A stretch of 64,000 nt of DNA from Planctomycetota bacterium (GCA_029550525.1 JAKPHF010000008.1:62001-126000); one strand, 5' to 3'; positions 54,339-62,908 are shown, counted from the first letter of the stretch. Notes: generated from the letters alone by a model not told the origin. Numbers and translations: made by a program.

Positions 54339-54607
54339 CCGGCACCCGCCGGTAGGATCCGGCACCCGCCGGTGGGATCACCGGGGCAGGTGCCGCGAGA
54401 CGCCCGCCTCTCGAAAGCAGCCGGCGCCGCTTTGCGGTCCCCGCGCCCTGTAGAAGCATCGCTTATTTACATCCACTTCTTCCATCTGCATCGTTAATGC
54501 GCATCGAACCGACTTCTGCTCGCGATCTGGGCAGCAAATCCGGACGGTTCGCCCGTTTATCGAACGTTCATGCCCGTTTTTGAGGCTGTCGGGGCCACTC
54601 TGCGGTT
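54339..54607. other. Gap upstream of the sigma-54 promoter
   Basis: It starts with the direct duplication GGCACCCGCCGGTAGGATCC / GGCACCCGCCGGTGGGATC. A family-A-like CGAGACGCCCGCCTC half-site follows near 54396. The AT-richer part (GCTTATTTACATCCACTTCT, 54460-54480) could hold an upstream activator site, but I cannot identify an NtrC palindrome. Confidence 0.35.
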
Positions 54608-54623
54608 CGGCACGAGGCTTGCA
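54608..54623 (+). promoter_or_regulatory. Sigma-54 (-24/-12) promoter for amtB-glnK
   Basis: CGGCACGAGGCTTGCA matches the sigma-54 consensus TGGCACG-N4-TTGC(A/T) at all positions except the first T. The GG at 54609-54610 and GC at 54621-54622 have exact -24/-12 spacing. The predicted start is near 54634, leaving a leader of about 208 bases to the ATG at 54842. A sigma-54 promoter on an ammonium transporter/P-II unit fits nitrogen-limitation control (known in other bacteria). Confidence 0.75.
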
Positions 54624-54841
54624 GATCCTTCGACGGTGAGGATCCGGCCTCGAGGCGGTCTGAATCCAGCCGAAACTGATGCTCGCCTGCAGCGACGGCC
54701 CACCGCCGTGGCTGAACGGCGGCGCGTGACCCGCGGGGATGCGGGAACGAGCGCGGAGGAGGCGTCAGACGTTGTCGCCCGGCGATGGCTCGCCGCGACA
54801 GGGACGCGCTCGAGTCGAATCCGTTTGAGAGGTGGAGGTTT

Positions 54842-56515
54842 ATGAAACGTAAATGGTTCAGTCAAGGGGGCGTGGCCATCGGCGGGTTACTATGGGCAGG
54901 CGCATCATCCGCGCTGGGGGCCGACGCGCAGGCGCCGGCGCTGGACACGGGGGACACGGCGTGGGTGCTCACCAGCGCGGCGCTGGTGCTGATGATGACC
55001 ATACCCGGCCTGGCTTTGTTTTACGGCGGGCTTGTCCGCTCCAAGAACATCCTGTCCACGCTGATGCACAGCCTGTTCTGCGCGGCTTTGATCAGCGTGA
55101 CCTGGGTGCTCTACGGCTACTCGCTGGCATTCTCGGGTGAGAGTTCCTGGATTGGGAACCTCAGCCTGTTCGGACTAGGCTTCCCGGCCGGCAAGAGCAT
55201 TCTAGGGACGTCGCACGAACTGGCTCCCACCATCCCGCAGATCCTGTTCGTCATGTTCCAGGGAACGTTCGCCATCATTACACCGGCCCTGATCTCAGGC
55301 GCGTTCGCGGAACGCATGCGGTTTCCGGCGTTCGCTCTGTTCATGCTGCTGTGGTCCACGTTGATCTACGCCCCGCTGTGCCACTGGGTGTGGGGCGGCG
55401 GCTGGATCGGTGCCATGGGCGCGCTGGACTTCGCGGGCGGCACGGTGGTGCACATTTCCAGCGGTATCTCTGCCTTGGTCACCGCCATCTATCTCGGCAA
55501 GCGGTTCGGCTACGGACATGAGCCGATGGCCCCGCACAATCTGCCGCTGACCGTCATCGGCGCAGCCTTGCTGTGGGTCGGCTGGTTCGGGTTCAACGCG
55601 GGCAGCGCCCTCGGTTCGGGCGAACTGGCGGCCACCGCCTTCCTGAACACCAACACGGCAGCGGCGGCCGCGGCATTGGGATGGTTGCTGGCAGAATGGT
55701 TGAAAGCGGGTAAGCCCACCATCCTCGGTGCCGCCTCCGGTGCGGTGGCCGGCCTGGTCGCGATCACACCGGCGGCCGGATTCGTGACTCCGACTGCATC
55801 TATCCTCATCGGTGCGGTTGGTGGTGTCGTGTGCTACGCGGCGGTTTCGCTCAAGCCGCGGCTGGGCTATGACGACGCCCTCGACGTCGTCGGCGTGCAC
55901 TTCGTCGGCGGAACCGTCGGTGCCTTGCTCACGGGTCTGTTGGCCACCAAGGCGGTCAACAGCAGCATCGACCTGGAAGGTGGAGCCGCCCTGTTCATCA
56001 AGCAGCTCATCGCCATCCTGGCCACGTACGCCTTCTGCGGCGTCGGCACGCTGATTCTGCTGGTCATCATTAACGCCATCACCCGCGTGCGAGCCGATCA
56101 GCAGGAAGAAATCGTGGGCATGGACCTCTCGCAGCACAGCGAGCGGGCCTACGTGCTCGGCGCGGGCGACAACGTCGCGTTCATTGGCGAGCCCAAGCCG
56201 GCCAGCCGGCCTCCCAAGGCTCCGGGCAAGCGCTTCACGCTGGTGCTCAACGGGATCGAGCCCGATGCGATGGTCAAGCACTGGCGGGCGCTGTGCCAGA
56301 ACGGCACGACGCCGCATCCGCCCGAGTTCAAGACCGTTTACGCCCAGGTCTCGACCATTCGCGGCAACCAGTTCCGCTTCCGCGGCGGCGATCCGAAGGA
56401 AGCGCAGCGAAACCTCGAGGAGTTGTTCAAACCGGTCGCACCGACCGTCAAGGCCGAACTGGACGGCGCGGCTGAAGAAAACTTGGCACTGGTCAGCACA
56501 GGAGCACGAATATGA
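54842..56515 (+). CDS. amtB: Ammonium transporter with C-terminal extension
   Basis: The 557-residue protein begins with a signal-like helix (GGVAIGGLLWAGASSALG), as in most Amt proteins. The 11 membrane helices carry FYGGLVRSKN, the gate and pore residues of VMFQGTFAIITPALISGAFA, PLCHWVWGGGWI, DFAGGTVVHISSGISALV and GVHFVGGTVGALLTG (twin-His partner). The ending MDLSQHSERAYVLG closes the standard Amt. Another ~105 residues follow (PGKRFTLVLNGIEPDAMVKH to ENLALVS) that typical AmtB lacks. GGAGG is five bases before the ATG. It overlaps glnK by four bases. Confidence 0.95.
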   Translation: MKRKWFSQGGVAIGGLLWAGASSALGADAQAPALDTGDTAWVLTSAALVLMMTIPGLALFYGGLVRSKNILSTLMHSLFCAALISVTWVLYGYSLAFSGESSWIGNLSLFGLGFPAGKSILGTSHELAPTIPQILFVMFQGTFAIITPALISGAFAERMRFPAFALFMLLWSTLIYAPLCHWVWGGGWIGAMGALDFAGGTVVHISSGISALVTAIYLGKRFGYGHEPMAPHNLPLTVIGAALLWVGWFGFNAGSALGSGELAATAFLNTNTAAAAAALGWLLAEWLKAGKPTILGAASGAVAGLVAITPAAGFVTPTASILIGAVGGVVCYAAVSLKPRLGYDDALDVVGVHFVGGTVGALLTGLLATKAVNSSIDLEGGAALFIKQLIAILATYAFCGVGTLILLVIINAITRVRADQQEEIVGMDLSQHSERAYVLGAGDNVAFIGEPKPASRPPKAPGKRFTLVLNGIEPDAMVKHWRALCQNGTTPHPPEFKTVYAQVSTIRGNQFRFRGGDPKEAQRNLEELFKPVAPTVKAELDGAAEENLALVSTGARI

Positions 56516-56865
56516 AATACATCGTGGCGATCATTCGGCCGGAAAAGCTGGAAGCGGTTCAGCAGGCCCTGGCCGACGTGGATGTGTACCTCATGACGGT
56601 CAGCGACGTTCGCGGCTGCGGCCGCCAGCGGGGATTCACCGAAGTCTACCGGGCCCAGGAACACGTGGTTCGGCTGGTGCCCAAGCTCAAGCTGGAAATT
56701 GCGGTGAACGAGCCCTTTGTGGAAGCGGCGGTGGACGCCATCGTCCGGGCGGGCCGCAGTGGCGACTACGGGCAGGTCGGCGATGGAAAGATCTTCGTGC
56801 TCGATCTCGAGGATTGCATCCAGATCCGAACCGGTGAAACGGGGATGGTCGCGATCGGCCCGTGA
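56512..56865 (+). CDS. glnK: Nitrogen regulatory P-II protein, T-loop Tyr51 replaced
   Basis: A 117-residue P-II protein: MKYIVAIIRPEKLEAVQQAL, VSDVRGCGRQRGFTEVYRAQ, the B-loop block RSGDYGQVGDGKIFVLDLED, and IRTGETG. In the T-loop, TEVYRAQEHVVRL aligns with TELYRGAEYMVDF of E. coli GlnB, so Tyr46 is kept but the uridylylated Tyr51 is His. Control by uridylylation is therefore unlikely; ATP/ADP and 2-oxoglutarate binding could still work. Its ATG overlaps the amtB stop (ATGA). By family it plugs the Amt channel when nitrogen is plentiful. Confidence 0.94.
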   Translation: MKYIVAIIRPEKLEAVQQALADVDVYLMTVSDVRGCGRQRGFTEVYRAQEHVVRLVPKLKLEIAVNEPFVEAAVDAIVRAGRSGDYGQVGDGKIFVLDLEDCIQIRTGETGMVAIGP

Positions 56866-56924
56866 AAATCGAGACAGCCGTCTCGTCCAGCTCGAGAACA
56901 CGTTCGATTCCGCCAGAAACACGC

Positions 56925-56956
56925 AAGCCCACGGATTTCATTCCGTGGGCTTTTTT
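56925..56956 (+). terminator. Intrinsic terminator after glnK
   Basis: AAGCCCACGGA (56925-56935) pairs with TCCGTGGGCTT (56942-56952) around a TTTCAT loop, followed by a T-run to 56956. The stem is 11 bp without mismatch. It ends the amtB-glnK transcript 60 bases after the stop. Confidence 0.92.
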
Positions 56957-56990
56957 CATGTCACGAGCATGCTGCTTGTGGTGCACGCCT

Positions 56991-57038
56991 TGTGGTGCAC
57001 GCTTCCAGCACATGCAGGCAGGATGCCTGCACCACAAT
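56991..57038. repeat. Family B inverted-repeat element
   Basis: TTGTGGTGCACGCTTCCAGC starts the element and GGATGCCTGCACCACAAT ends it, in the same orientation as 30366. A partial duplicate CTTGTGGTGCACGCC lies just upstream. Confidence 0.75.
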
Positions 57039-57070
57039 ACCCAGAAACGGCGTCCGCCCAGCCGCGGGTA

Positions 57071-58000
57071 CTATGCGACGGCAACGCGCTCGATGCGCCG
57101 CACAATGTCGTCGATCTGCTCGCGACTCGAGAAACCGATGGTGAAGCCGCTCACGAACGGTTTGCTGAGCACGAATTGAAGCGATCGGTCGATCTGCTCA
57201 CCTTTGAACGCGCCTTCGCCGAGGATCTTCATGCCGTAGATGGCCTTGCCCCGGCGATACATGGTCTCGAGGACCTCGATGACCCTGGGCACGTCCTCGG
57301 CCTTGTTCACGTCCATGATCTTGCCGAACGGATTGATCCGGGCCAAGTCCACTTCGACCCACGGTTCGTCGGCGGCAGCCTGCAGAGCTTCGAACGTATG
57401 ACACGAGCAGCCGACCGCCCGCACGTGCTGCTTCTCCTTGGCCTCGCTCAGCGCGTCCATGGCTCCGCGCATCTTCTCGGGCCACTTGCCGTCGGTCATG
57501 CAGTGCAGCAGGACGATGTCGATGTAGTCGCTGTCCAGCTCCTTGCGGAAGCGCTCGATATCCGCCCGCACGCCCGCGGCATCCTTGGCGCTGGTCTTGG
57601 AGGTGATCACCACACGATCGCGGCGAATCTCCTTGAGCGCCGCCCGCAGGTGCGGATGCGTCTTGTACATGTCAGCCGCATCCCACCAGCAGATGCCCTG
57701 GTCGAGCCCGTAGTGCAGCAGCTTGACGAACCCGTCGACGCCCAGGGCCCGCTGTTCGCTGCCGGACCGCGTGCCCGTGCCCATGCTCAACCGCGAAGGC
57801 CGAATCCCGGTCTTGCCCAGGACCACTGTGTCATGCGCACGCGGCCGTCTCGCGACTGAGCTTTCCGCTTCCTGCGGACTCGGCCGAGTGGCCACCGCTC
57901 CCGCGGACTCGGCCCGGGCCAGGGCTGCGGGCAACCCCGACGCAGCGCCCAGCGCCGCCACCGACCTGCCGATGAATGCTCGCCTGCTGAGTGGATCCAT
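57071..58000 (-). CDS. Tat-exported aldo/keto reductase
   Basis: The 309-residue protein starts MDPLSRRAFIGRSVAALGAA, a twin-arginine signal (SRRAFIG), so the folded enzyme would be exported by Tat. The reductase domain follows: DTVVLGKTGIRPSRLSMGTG, DAADMYKTHPHLRAALKEIR and VITSKTSAKDAAG. The block IDIVLLHCMTDG and RAVGCSCHTFEAL are in the place of the usual catalytic His region. GIMGMKILGEGAF-type text is also present. No ferredoxin motifs occur, unlike the gene at 9601. AGGAG precedes the ATG at 58000. The substrate is probably a sugar or aldehyde in the periplasm. Confidence 0.88.
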   Translation of the reverse strand: MDPLSRRAFIGRSVAALGAASGLPAALARAESAGAVATRPSPQEAESSVARRPRAHDTVVLGKTGIRPSRLSMGTGTRSGSEQRALGVDGFVKLLHYGLDQGICWWDAADMYKTHPHLRAALKEIRRDRVVITSKTSAKDAAGVRADIERFRKELDSDYIDIVLLHCMTDGKWPEKMRGAMDALSEAKEKQHVRAVGCSCHTFEALQAAADEPWVEVDLARINPFGKIMDVNKAEDVPRVIEVLETMYRRGKAIYGMKILGEGAFKGEQIDRSLQFVLSKPFVSGFTIGFSSREQIDDIVRRIERVAVA

Positions 58001-58238
58001 GCGCCGTCTCCTGTGTGGGACTGAGACTGTGTGGGACCGTACAAGATTAGGCCTTCCGCGGAAGCGGAGCAATGTCGCCTTGCAATCGGCCCGATTCGCC
58101 GGTATTCCTGGTGTCCGGCAGTGCCGCCTCGCCACCGTTGAGTTTTCCGTAGCGGTAGACAGATTGTGAAGTCTCGTTGCCGGCAACGCCCCGCTACACC
58201 CTAACGGCACAGGCCGTAGTTTATCCGGAGGTCAACCG

Positions 58239-59573
58239 ATGCTGAAGTTCATTGCCCCCCTGCTCGTGACCGTCGCTGTCAGCAGCGCACAGGCCGCGGA
58301 CACCTGCTGCAGCAAGAAGAACCCCACGCCCCGGCCCACGTCGCCCAATGTGGCTCCGGCCGGATTCACCGCGTTGTTCAACGGCAAGGATCTGACCAAC
58401 TGGCGGGGCCAGGGCCGTGACCTCAACCCCTACGAGATCGCCAAGTGGTCCGAGCAGGAGCGCAAAGAGAAGCAGGCCTCCTTCGATGAGGATATGCGCC
58501 AGCACTGGCGGGTCGAGAACGGCGAGATCATCAATGACGGGCACGGCGTCTACCTGACCACCGCCAAGGACTACCGCGACTTCGAGTTCGTCGTGGACTG
58601 GAAAATGACGCCCGGCACCGACAGCGGCATCTACCTCCGCGGCTCGCCCCAGGTGCAGATTTGGGATTCGCTCAATAAGGTCAACCCGGCGCTCGGGATC
58701 GAAAAGGGATCGGGCGCGTTGTGGAACAACAAAGGTCCCGGCAAGTGGCCGCTGGTCCGTGCCGACAAGCCCGTGGGCGAATGGAACACGTTCTTCATCC
58801 GGATGATCGGTGAGCGGGTGACCGTCTGGTTCAACGATCAGCTTACCGTGGACAATGCCCCGCTGGAGAACTACTGGGACCGCAGCAAGCCCATGCTCCC
58901 CACCGGGCCGATTCAGTTGCAGACGCACGGCGGCGAGATGCGCTTCCGCAACATCTTCGTCCGCGAAATCGACGCTGAGGAGGCCAACAAGATCCTCCAG
59001 GGCTGCGGCGACGAAGGCTTCAAGAGCATCTTCAACGGCAAGGATCTCGACGGCTGGATCGGCGCGACCGATCAGTACAGCGTCAAGGACGGGGCCATCA
59101 CGTTTACGGGCAAAGGCGGCGGTAACCTCTACTACAAGGAGCCGCTGGCCGACTTCGCCATTCGCTTCGAGTTCAAACTGCCGCCGGCCGGCAACAACGG
59201 GCTCATCGTTCGCGCGCCGCTCGAGGGCAACCCGGCGTTCGAAGGGTTGGAAATCCAGATCCTCGATGACGGCCACGAGAAGTACAAGGACCTGAAGGAC
59301 TGGCAGGTGCACGGCTCGATTTACGGCGTGGCCCCGGCTCACCGCGGCTATCTCCGACCGGTCGGCGAATGGAACTTCGAGGAAGTCATCGTCAAGGGGT
59401 CCAAGGTGACCGTGTACCTCAACGGCACCAAGATCAACGAGGCCGACCTGAGCAACGCTAAGCCGGTGGACGACCGCGAACACCCCGGTCTCAAGCGTAC
59501 GGAAGGCTACATCGGCTTCATGGGCCATGGCGATCCCGTCGCCTTCCGCAACATCCGGATCAAGCCACTGTGA
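58239..59573 (+). CDS. Secreted double DUF1080 (3-keto-disaccharide hydrolase) protein
   Basis: The 444-residue protein has a signal peptide (IAPLLVTVAVSSAQAAD). Two DUF1080 domains are present, each starting with a FNGKDL block: FTALFNGKDLTNWRGQG (residues ~42-58) and FKSIFNGKDLDGWIGATDQ (~263-281). Both continue with family strands such as GTDSGIYLRGS, WNTFFIRMIGERVTVWFND, GNNGLIVRAPLEGN and EGYIGFMGHGDPVAFRNIRI. Members hydrolyse 3-keto-glycosides or bind glycans. A GGAGG ribosome-binding site precedes the ATG. Two CC Cys near the mature N-terminus (TCCSKK) are unusual. Confidence 0.9.
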   Translation: MLKFIAPLLVTVAVSSAQAADTCCSKKNPTPRPTSPNVAPAGFTALFNGKDLTNWRGQGRDLNPYEIAKWSEQERKEKQASFDEDMRQHWRVENGEIINDGHGVYLTTAKDYRDFEFVVDWKMTPGTDSGIYLRGSPQVQIWDSLNKVNPALGIEKGSGALWNNKGPGKWPLVRADKPVGEWNTFFIRMIGERVTVWFNDQLTVDNAPLENYWDRSKPMLPTGPIQLQTHGGEMRFRNIFVREIDAEEANKILQGCGDEGFKSIFNGKDLDGWIGATDQYSVKDGAITFTGKGGGNLYYKEPLADFAIRFEFKLPPAGNNGLIVRAPLEGNPAFEGLEIQILDDGHEKYKDLKDWQVHGSIYGVAPAHRGYLRPVGEWNFEEVIVKGSKVTVYLNGTKINEADLSNAKPVDDREHPGLKRTEGYIGFMGHGDPVAFRNIRIKPL

Positions 59574-59915
59574 TCGGAATAGCTTTGAGCTGTGAGCCCT
59601 GAGCTTTGAGCCATGAAACCACCAGCGAGCGGCGGGGCTTGACCCCGCCGCTTCTTTTTTCCGTCCGCAGATTCTGCCGAGAAGGCACCAAAGCTAGCCG
59701 TCCCCCCCGAATAGGACGAATAGGTGGTATGACATCGCGAGCTTCTGGTTCGCCCCGAAGGGGCGCCGATCTCTTGCACGCTAAACAGGCGCACGGAACG
59801 AAAGCAGACGGGCCGCGGCGCGTTGGCTGGTCTACGAATAGTGGAGATAATGGCTGACGAACACGGAGCGGGCAGACGTTGACCGCCGACCGCGCAGCAC
59901 AGGGGGACAGAATCC
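59574..59915. other. Gene-free stretch with terminator
   Basis: It begins with GCTTTGAGCTGTGAGCCCTG (family D words), followed by the terminator at 59628. No gene is visible in the rest. Confidence 0.45.
59628..59660 (+). terminator. Intrinsic terminator of the DUF1080 gene, family E hairpin
   Basis: AGCGGCGGGG and CCCCGCCGCT form a 10-bp perfect stem with loop CTTGA, then TCTTTTTT. The GCGAGCGGCGGGGCTTGACC text is repeated in reverse near 63113. Confidence 0.85.
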
Positions 59916-60875
59916 ATGCGGCGATACCGAAGCGTGATGGGGTGGGCACCATTCGGGTTGATTCTGCTGACGGCGTGTCTGCCCCAACTACCCGATAACA
60001 CAACCGCGCCGCCTCCCGAGCGATCTGTAGTTTCGCAAGCCGAGGGCGTCACGTTCTGGAGTGAGCCCGGCATGAGCGATGCGCTGTGGGCCGAGATCGC
60101 CCGCCCCGACGGCACCGGTAGCGTCGGTGGCTACTTGTCCACTACGCCCGCGTCGCGGAACTCGCTCATCATCCTGCTACATGGGGCCAGCACGTTCGAC
60201 GTCGATGGCCGCACCGGAGCGGCGCGACGTTTTCACGACAATCCCGGACGATTCTACCGTGAGGCCGGCTTCGTGACGTTCTCGCTCGACTTTCGCGAAT
60301 GCGGCACACCATACGGGCAAGGGGACCTCGAAGATCTCGTGCAGGTGATCGATTGGCTGGACGCGGGCGGCAAGCAGGTGCTCGGCGTCGAGCGAGTCTA
60401 CACGCTGGGCTACTCCGTCGGCGGGACGTCAGTCATCCTGGCCAACCGCCAGCGGCGCGTGACCGCGGCCGCTTCCATCGGCGGCGTGACCCATTCCGCC
60501 GAATACCAGAACTCGTGGCTCGCTTTCTCGCTGGCTGGCCTGCTCTATCCCGACAACCAAGGCCTTTGCCAGTTGCGCGAGACCATGGCCGCCTACGGTC
60601 CGCCGGGCTCGCCGGGCTGGAGTCTCTTCGACACCGTGGCGCAGATTCACGAACTCACGAGCCCGATGATCGTCGTTCAGGGAACCGAGGATCAGATCTA
60701 CAGCATCCGCAATGCCCAACTCCTGCAAGCGGCCTATCAAGAGGCCATATCGTCCGGCGCAACGCTACCGCCGCTCGAATTCCTGCTCTTGCCCGGCCAG
60801 GATCACTTCGCCCCCATCGCGTCACCAAAGGTTGTCCAAGCGATTATCGCCTTTTTTGATCGCTTTGGCGGCTGA
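59916..60875 (+). CDS. Secreted alpha/beta-hydrolase lipoprotein
   Basis: The 319-residue product has a lipoprotein signal (FGLILLTAC), so Cys is lipidated. The fold is shown by LIILLHGASTF (oxyanion strand), VYTLGYSVGGTSVILAN (nucleophile Ser in GYSVGG), IVVQGTEDQIYSI (Asp) and LLPGQDHFAP (His). The family includes esterases and peptidases; the substrate is not known. There is no strong ribosome-binding site apart from GGGGG a few bases before the ATG. It is probably anchored to the outer or inner membrane on the periplasmic side. It precedes the PilT-like gene by 192 bases. Confidence 0.85.
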   Translation: MRRYRSVMGWAPFGLILLTACLPQLPDNTTAPPPERSVVSQAEGVTFWSEPGMSDALWAEIARPDGTGSVGGYLSTTPASRNSLIILLHGASTFDVDGRTGAARRFHDNPGRFYREAGFVTFSLDFRECGTPYGQGDLEDLVQVIDWLDAGGKQVLGVERVYTLGYSVGGTSVILANRQRRVTAAASIGGVTHSAEYQNSWLAFSLAGLLYPDNQGLCQLRETMAAYGPPGSPGWSLFDTVAQIHELTSPMIVVQGTEDQIYSIRNAQLLQAAYQEAISSGATLPPLEFLLLPGQDHFAPIASPKVVQAIIAFFDRFGG

Positions 60876-61067
60876 AAAAAGCTTGCCTCGAGCCCTTCTG
60901 CGCGGGTACAATCGGTTTGTCACATCAGGGTTCGGCCAGACGTTGAATGCTTGTCCGGTACAATAATGGCTTTTGCTGCCGTCGCAGCCGCCACCCCCCG
61001 TATCGAACCGGACGTAGCACGACGACATTTCTCCAGCGACGTCGGCGGACCAAGGGAGGCACTGCCC

Positions 61068-62393
61068 ATGACGGCCAATCAACTCGCCGACACGGCGCCC
61101 CTGCCGGAATCCACCGCAGAATTGGACGATCACAACGGGCATGACAACGCCCCGCGATCGCCGGGAGGCTCGAGCGCGGCCATGACTGCGGGTCCGCCGG
61201 CCGAAAGCCATGCCTCAGGAAAGACACACACGCCGGCCGCAGCCCCCCGCCACCAGGAAGCCCCCGTTGCCAACCTGGTCATCACGCCCGAGACGGCCCG
61301 CTCCATCATGGAGCGTCTGCTCCGCGAGATGGCGGCCGGCGTAACGAACCGCACCCGAGCCACCGACTTGCACATCAACGCAGGCCGGCCGCCCGATTAT
61401 CGCATCGAAAAGCTTATCCGCAGCGCTCGCACGAACCGGCTCACCGAGCAAGACGTGGTCATGCTGTCCAACGGGATCATGACTGACGTCCAGCGCGCCC
61501 GCTTCGAGAAGAATCACTGCGTGGATTTCTCCTATCACGTGGATCGTACGCGGTTCCGTGTCAACATCGTGCAGTCGTTCATCGGCCGAAGCATCTCCAT
61601 CCGCCGCTTCGAGGAGATCAAGGACTTCGAGGCGTACCATCTGCCCGAACGCTACTTGCGCATCGCCGAGGGTCATCGCGGGTTCGTGATCATGTCGGGC
61701 TCGACAGGCAGCGGCAAGACCACGTCGATTGCGGCCATGCTCGACTACGTCAATCGGAATTATCATCGCAAAATTGTCACCATCGAGGATCCGATCGAGT
61801 ACGTCTACGAGCCCAAGAAATCCATCATCGTGCAAATCGAGATCGGCGAGGACGGCGTGCCCAACGAAGAGGTGGCGCTACGCAATCTCGTGCGCATGGA
61901 TCCCGACGTGGGTCTGGCCGGCGAGATGCGCGACCGGGCCTCGCTCGAAGCGGCGCTCAAGACCGCCCAGGCCGGCCACCTCATCTTCGGCACGCTGCAT
62001 TGCGAAGGCGTCGGCCAGGCGTTCGACCGTATCCTGGCCTACTACGACAACATCGAGCAGCAGCGCATCCTCGGCACGCTGGCCGACAACCTCGCCGCGA
62101 TCATCAATCAGCGTCTGTTGCCCTGCATCAAGCCAGGCACCGACGTGGTGCCCGCGTACGAGATCTTCATCCCCAATCCGCTGACCCGGCGTTACATCCG
62201 CGAGCGGCGCTATCAGGACGCGGTGGCCGAGATGGAAAAGCCGGCCATGAAAGAGCTCGGCTGCGTCACGTATATCGACTCGCTGTACAGACTGGTGACC
62301 GAGGAATGGATCGACTACCACACGGCCCTCGAACATGCCGGAGACAAGGCCGAGAAGCTTAAAGGGCGCATGATCGGGATCGAGATCAAGTGA
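61068..62393 (+). CDS. PilT-like type IV pilus retraction ATPase
   Basis: A 441-residue secretion-type ATPase. GGGAGG precedes the ATG at 61068. The first ~70 residues are Ala/Pro/His-rich and not conserved. The rest is PilT-like: TDLHINAGRPPDYRIEKLIR, FVIMSGSTGSGKTTSIAAML (Walker A), TIEDPIEYVYEPKKSIIVQI (Asp box), RMDPDVGLAGEMRDRASLEA (Walker B) and AGHLIFGTLHCEG (His box). It would power retraction of type IV pili or a related filament. No pilB, pilM or pilin operon is beside it, and the DUF1559 prepilin at 44007 is far away. The middle of the N-terminal domain reads VDFSYHVDRTRFRVNIVQSF. Confidence 0.92.
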   Translation: MTANQLADTAPLPESTAELDDHNGHDNAPRSPGGSSAAMTAGPPAESHASGKTHTPAAAPRHQEAPVANLVITPETARSIMERLLREMAAGVTNRTRATDLHINAGRPPDYRIEKLIRSARTNRLTEQDVVMLSNGIMTDVQRARFEKNHCVDFSYHVDRTRFRVNIVQSFIGRSISIRRFEEIKDFEAYHLPERYLRIAEGHRGFVIMSGSTGSGKTTSIAAMLDYVNRNYHRKIVTIEDPIEYVYEPKKSIIVQIEIGEDGVPNEEVALRNLVRMDPDVGLAGEMRDRASLEAALKTAQAGHLIFGTLHCEGVGQAFDRILAYYDNIEQQRILGTLADNLAAIINQRLLPCIKPGTDVVPAYEIFIPNPLTRRYIRERRYQDAVAEMEKPAMKELGCVTYIDSLYRLVTEEWIDYHTALEHAGDKAEKLKGRMIGIEIK

Positions 62394-62498
62394 ACGGGGT
62401 CAAGAGGTCGGGAGCAAGTGATCCCAATCGGGAGCCGGCCGGTCCGGACGGGGCCGGTCGCGGGAGGCGAACGGGTTGTCTCTTTTGGGAGGTGTCGC

Positions 62499-62717
62499 AT
62501 GGACAGCTGTGATTTGATCGACCACGTGGAGTGCATTCTCCGGGAGGCCGAAGAAGCCATCGTGGAATGCGAGGAGGTCAGTTCAGCCACAGTCTGCCGA
62601 ACCATGCTCGCCTGCACGCGGGCCATCTGCCACGAGATCGCGGCCCTGCGACGGGTGGTGAATTCCATCGATGCCGACGTGACCAACATCGACTGCAAGA
62701 TACCCGAGCAGGACTGA
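62499..62717 (+). CDS. Small cysteine-rich helical protein
   Basis: A 72-residue product (MDSCDLIDHVECILREAEEA) with GGGAGGT six bases before the ATG at 62499. It has seven Cys at about 4, 12, 24, 33, 39, 44 and 66, and appears all helical (EVSSATVCRTMLACTRAICH). No CxxC pair is present, and no signal peptide. The spacing does not match a zinc finger I know. It follows the PilT-like gene by 105 bases, in the same direction. The function is unknown. The strong ribosome-binding site and a reading frame with no low-complexity support reality. Confidence 0.55.
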   Translation: MDSCDLIDHVECILREAEEAIVECEEVSSATVCRTMLACTRAICHEIAALRRVVNSIDADVTNIDCKIPEQD

Positions 62718-62835
62718 GCCGCACCGGCAAGCACTTGCCATCCAACGACTTGCGCGCAACCACGAGGGTCGCGCGGACAGTCGACATCGCCCACGGCCGC
62801 CGGCGGCAAGTGCGTCATTCTGTTCGAGGGGGAAA

Positions 62836-62908
62836 TGGAGACGATGGGATTCGAACCCACGACCTACGCATTGCGAACGCGTCGCTCTCCCAACTGAGCT
62901 ACGTCCCC
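62836..62908 (-). tRNA. tRNA-Ala (anticodon CGC)
   Basis: Read on the minus strand the gene starts GGGGACGTAGCTCAGTTGGG and ends GTTCGAATCCCATCGTCTCC plus an A discriminator. It folds as a cloverleaf, with a 7-bp acceptor stem, D loop AGTTGGGAG and TTCGAAT T-loop. The anticodon loop is TTCGCAA, anticodon CGC, reading GCG. The G3:U70 pair is the alanine identity element. CCA is not encoded. Confidence 0.97.

Noticed and set aside
54634..54841. Possible riboswitch or glutamine RNA in the amtB leader
   Set aside because: I could not find a conserved aptamer core by eye; only GC-rich stems are seen. A covariance-model search would decide.
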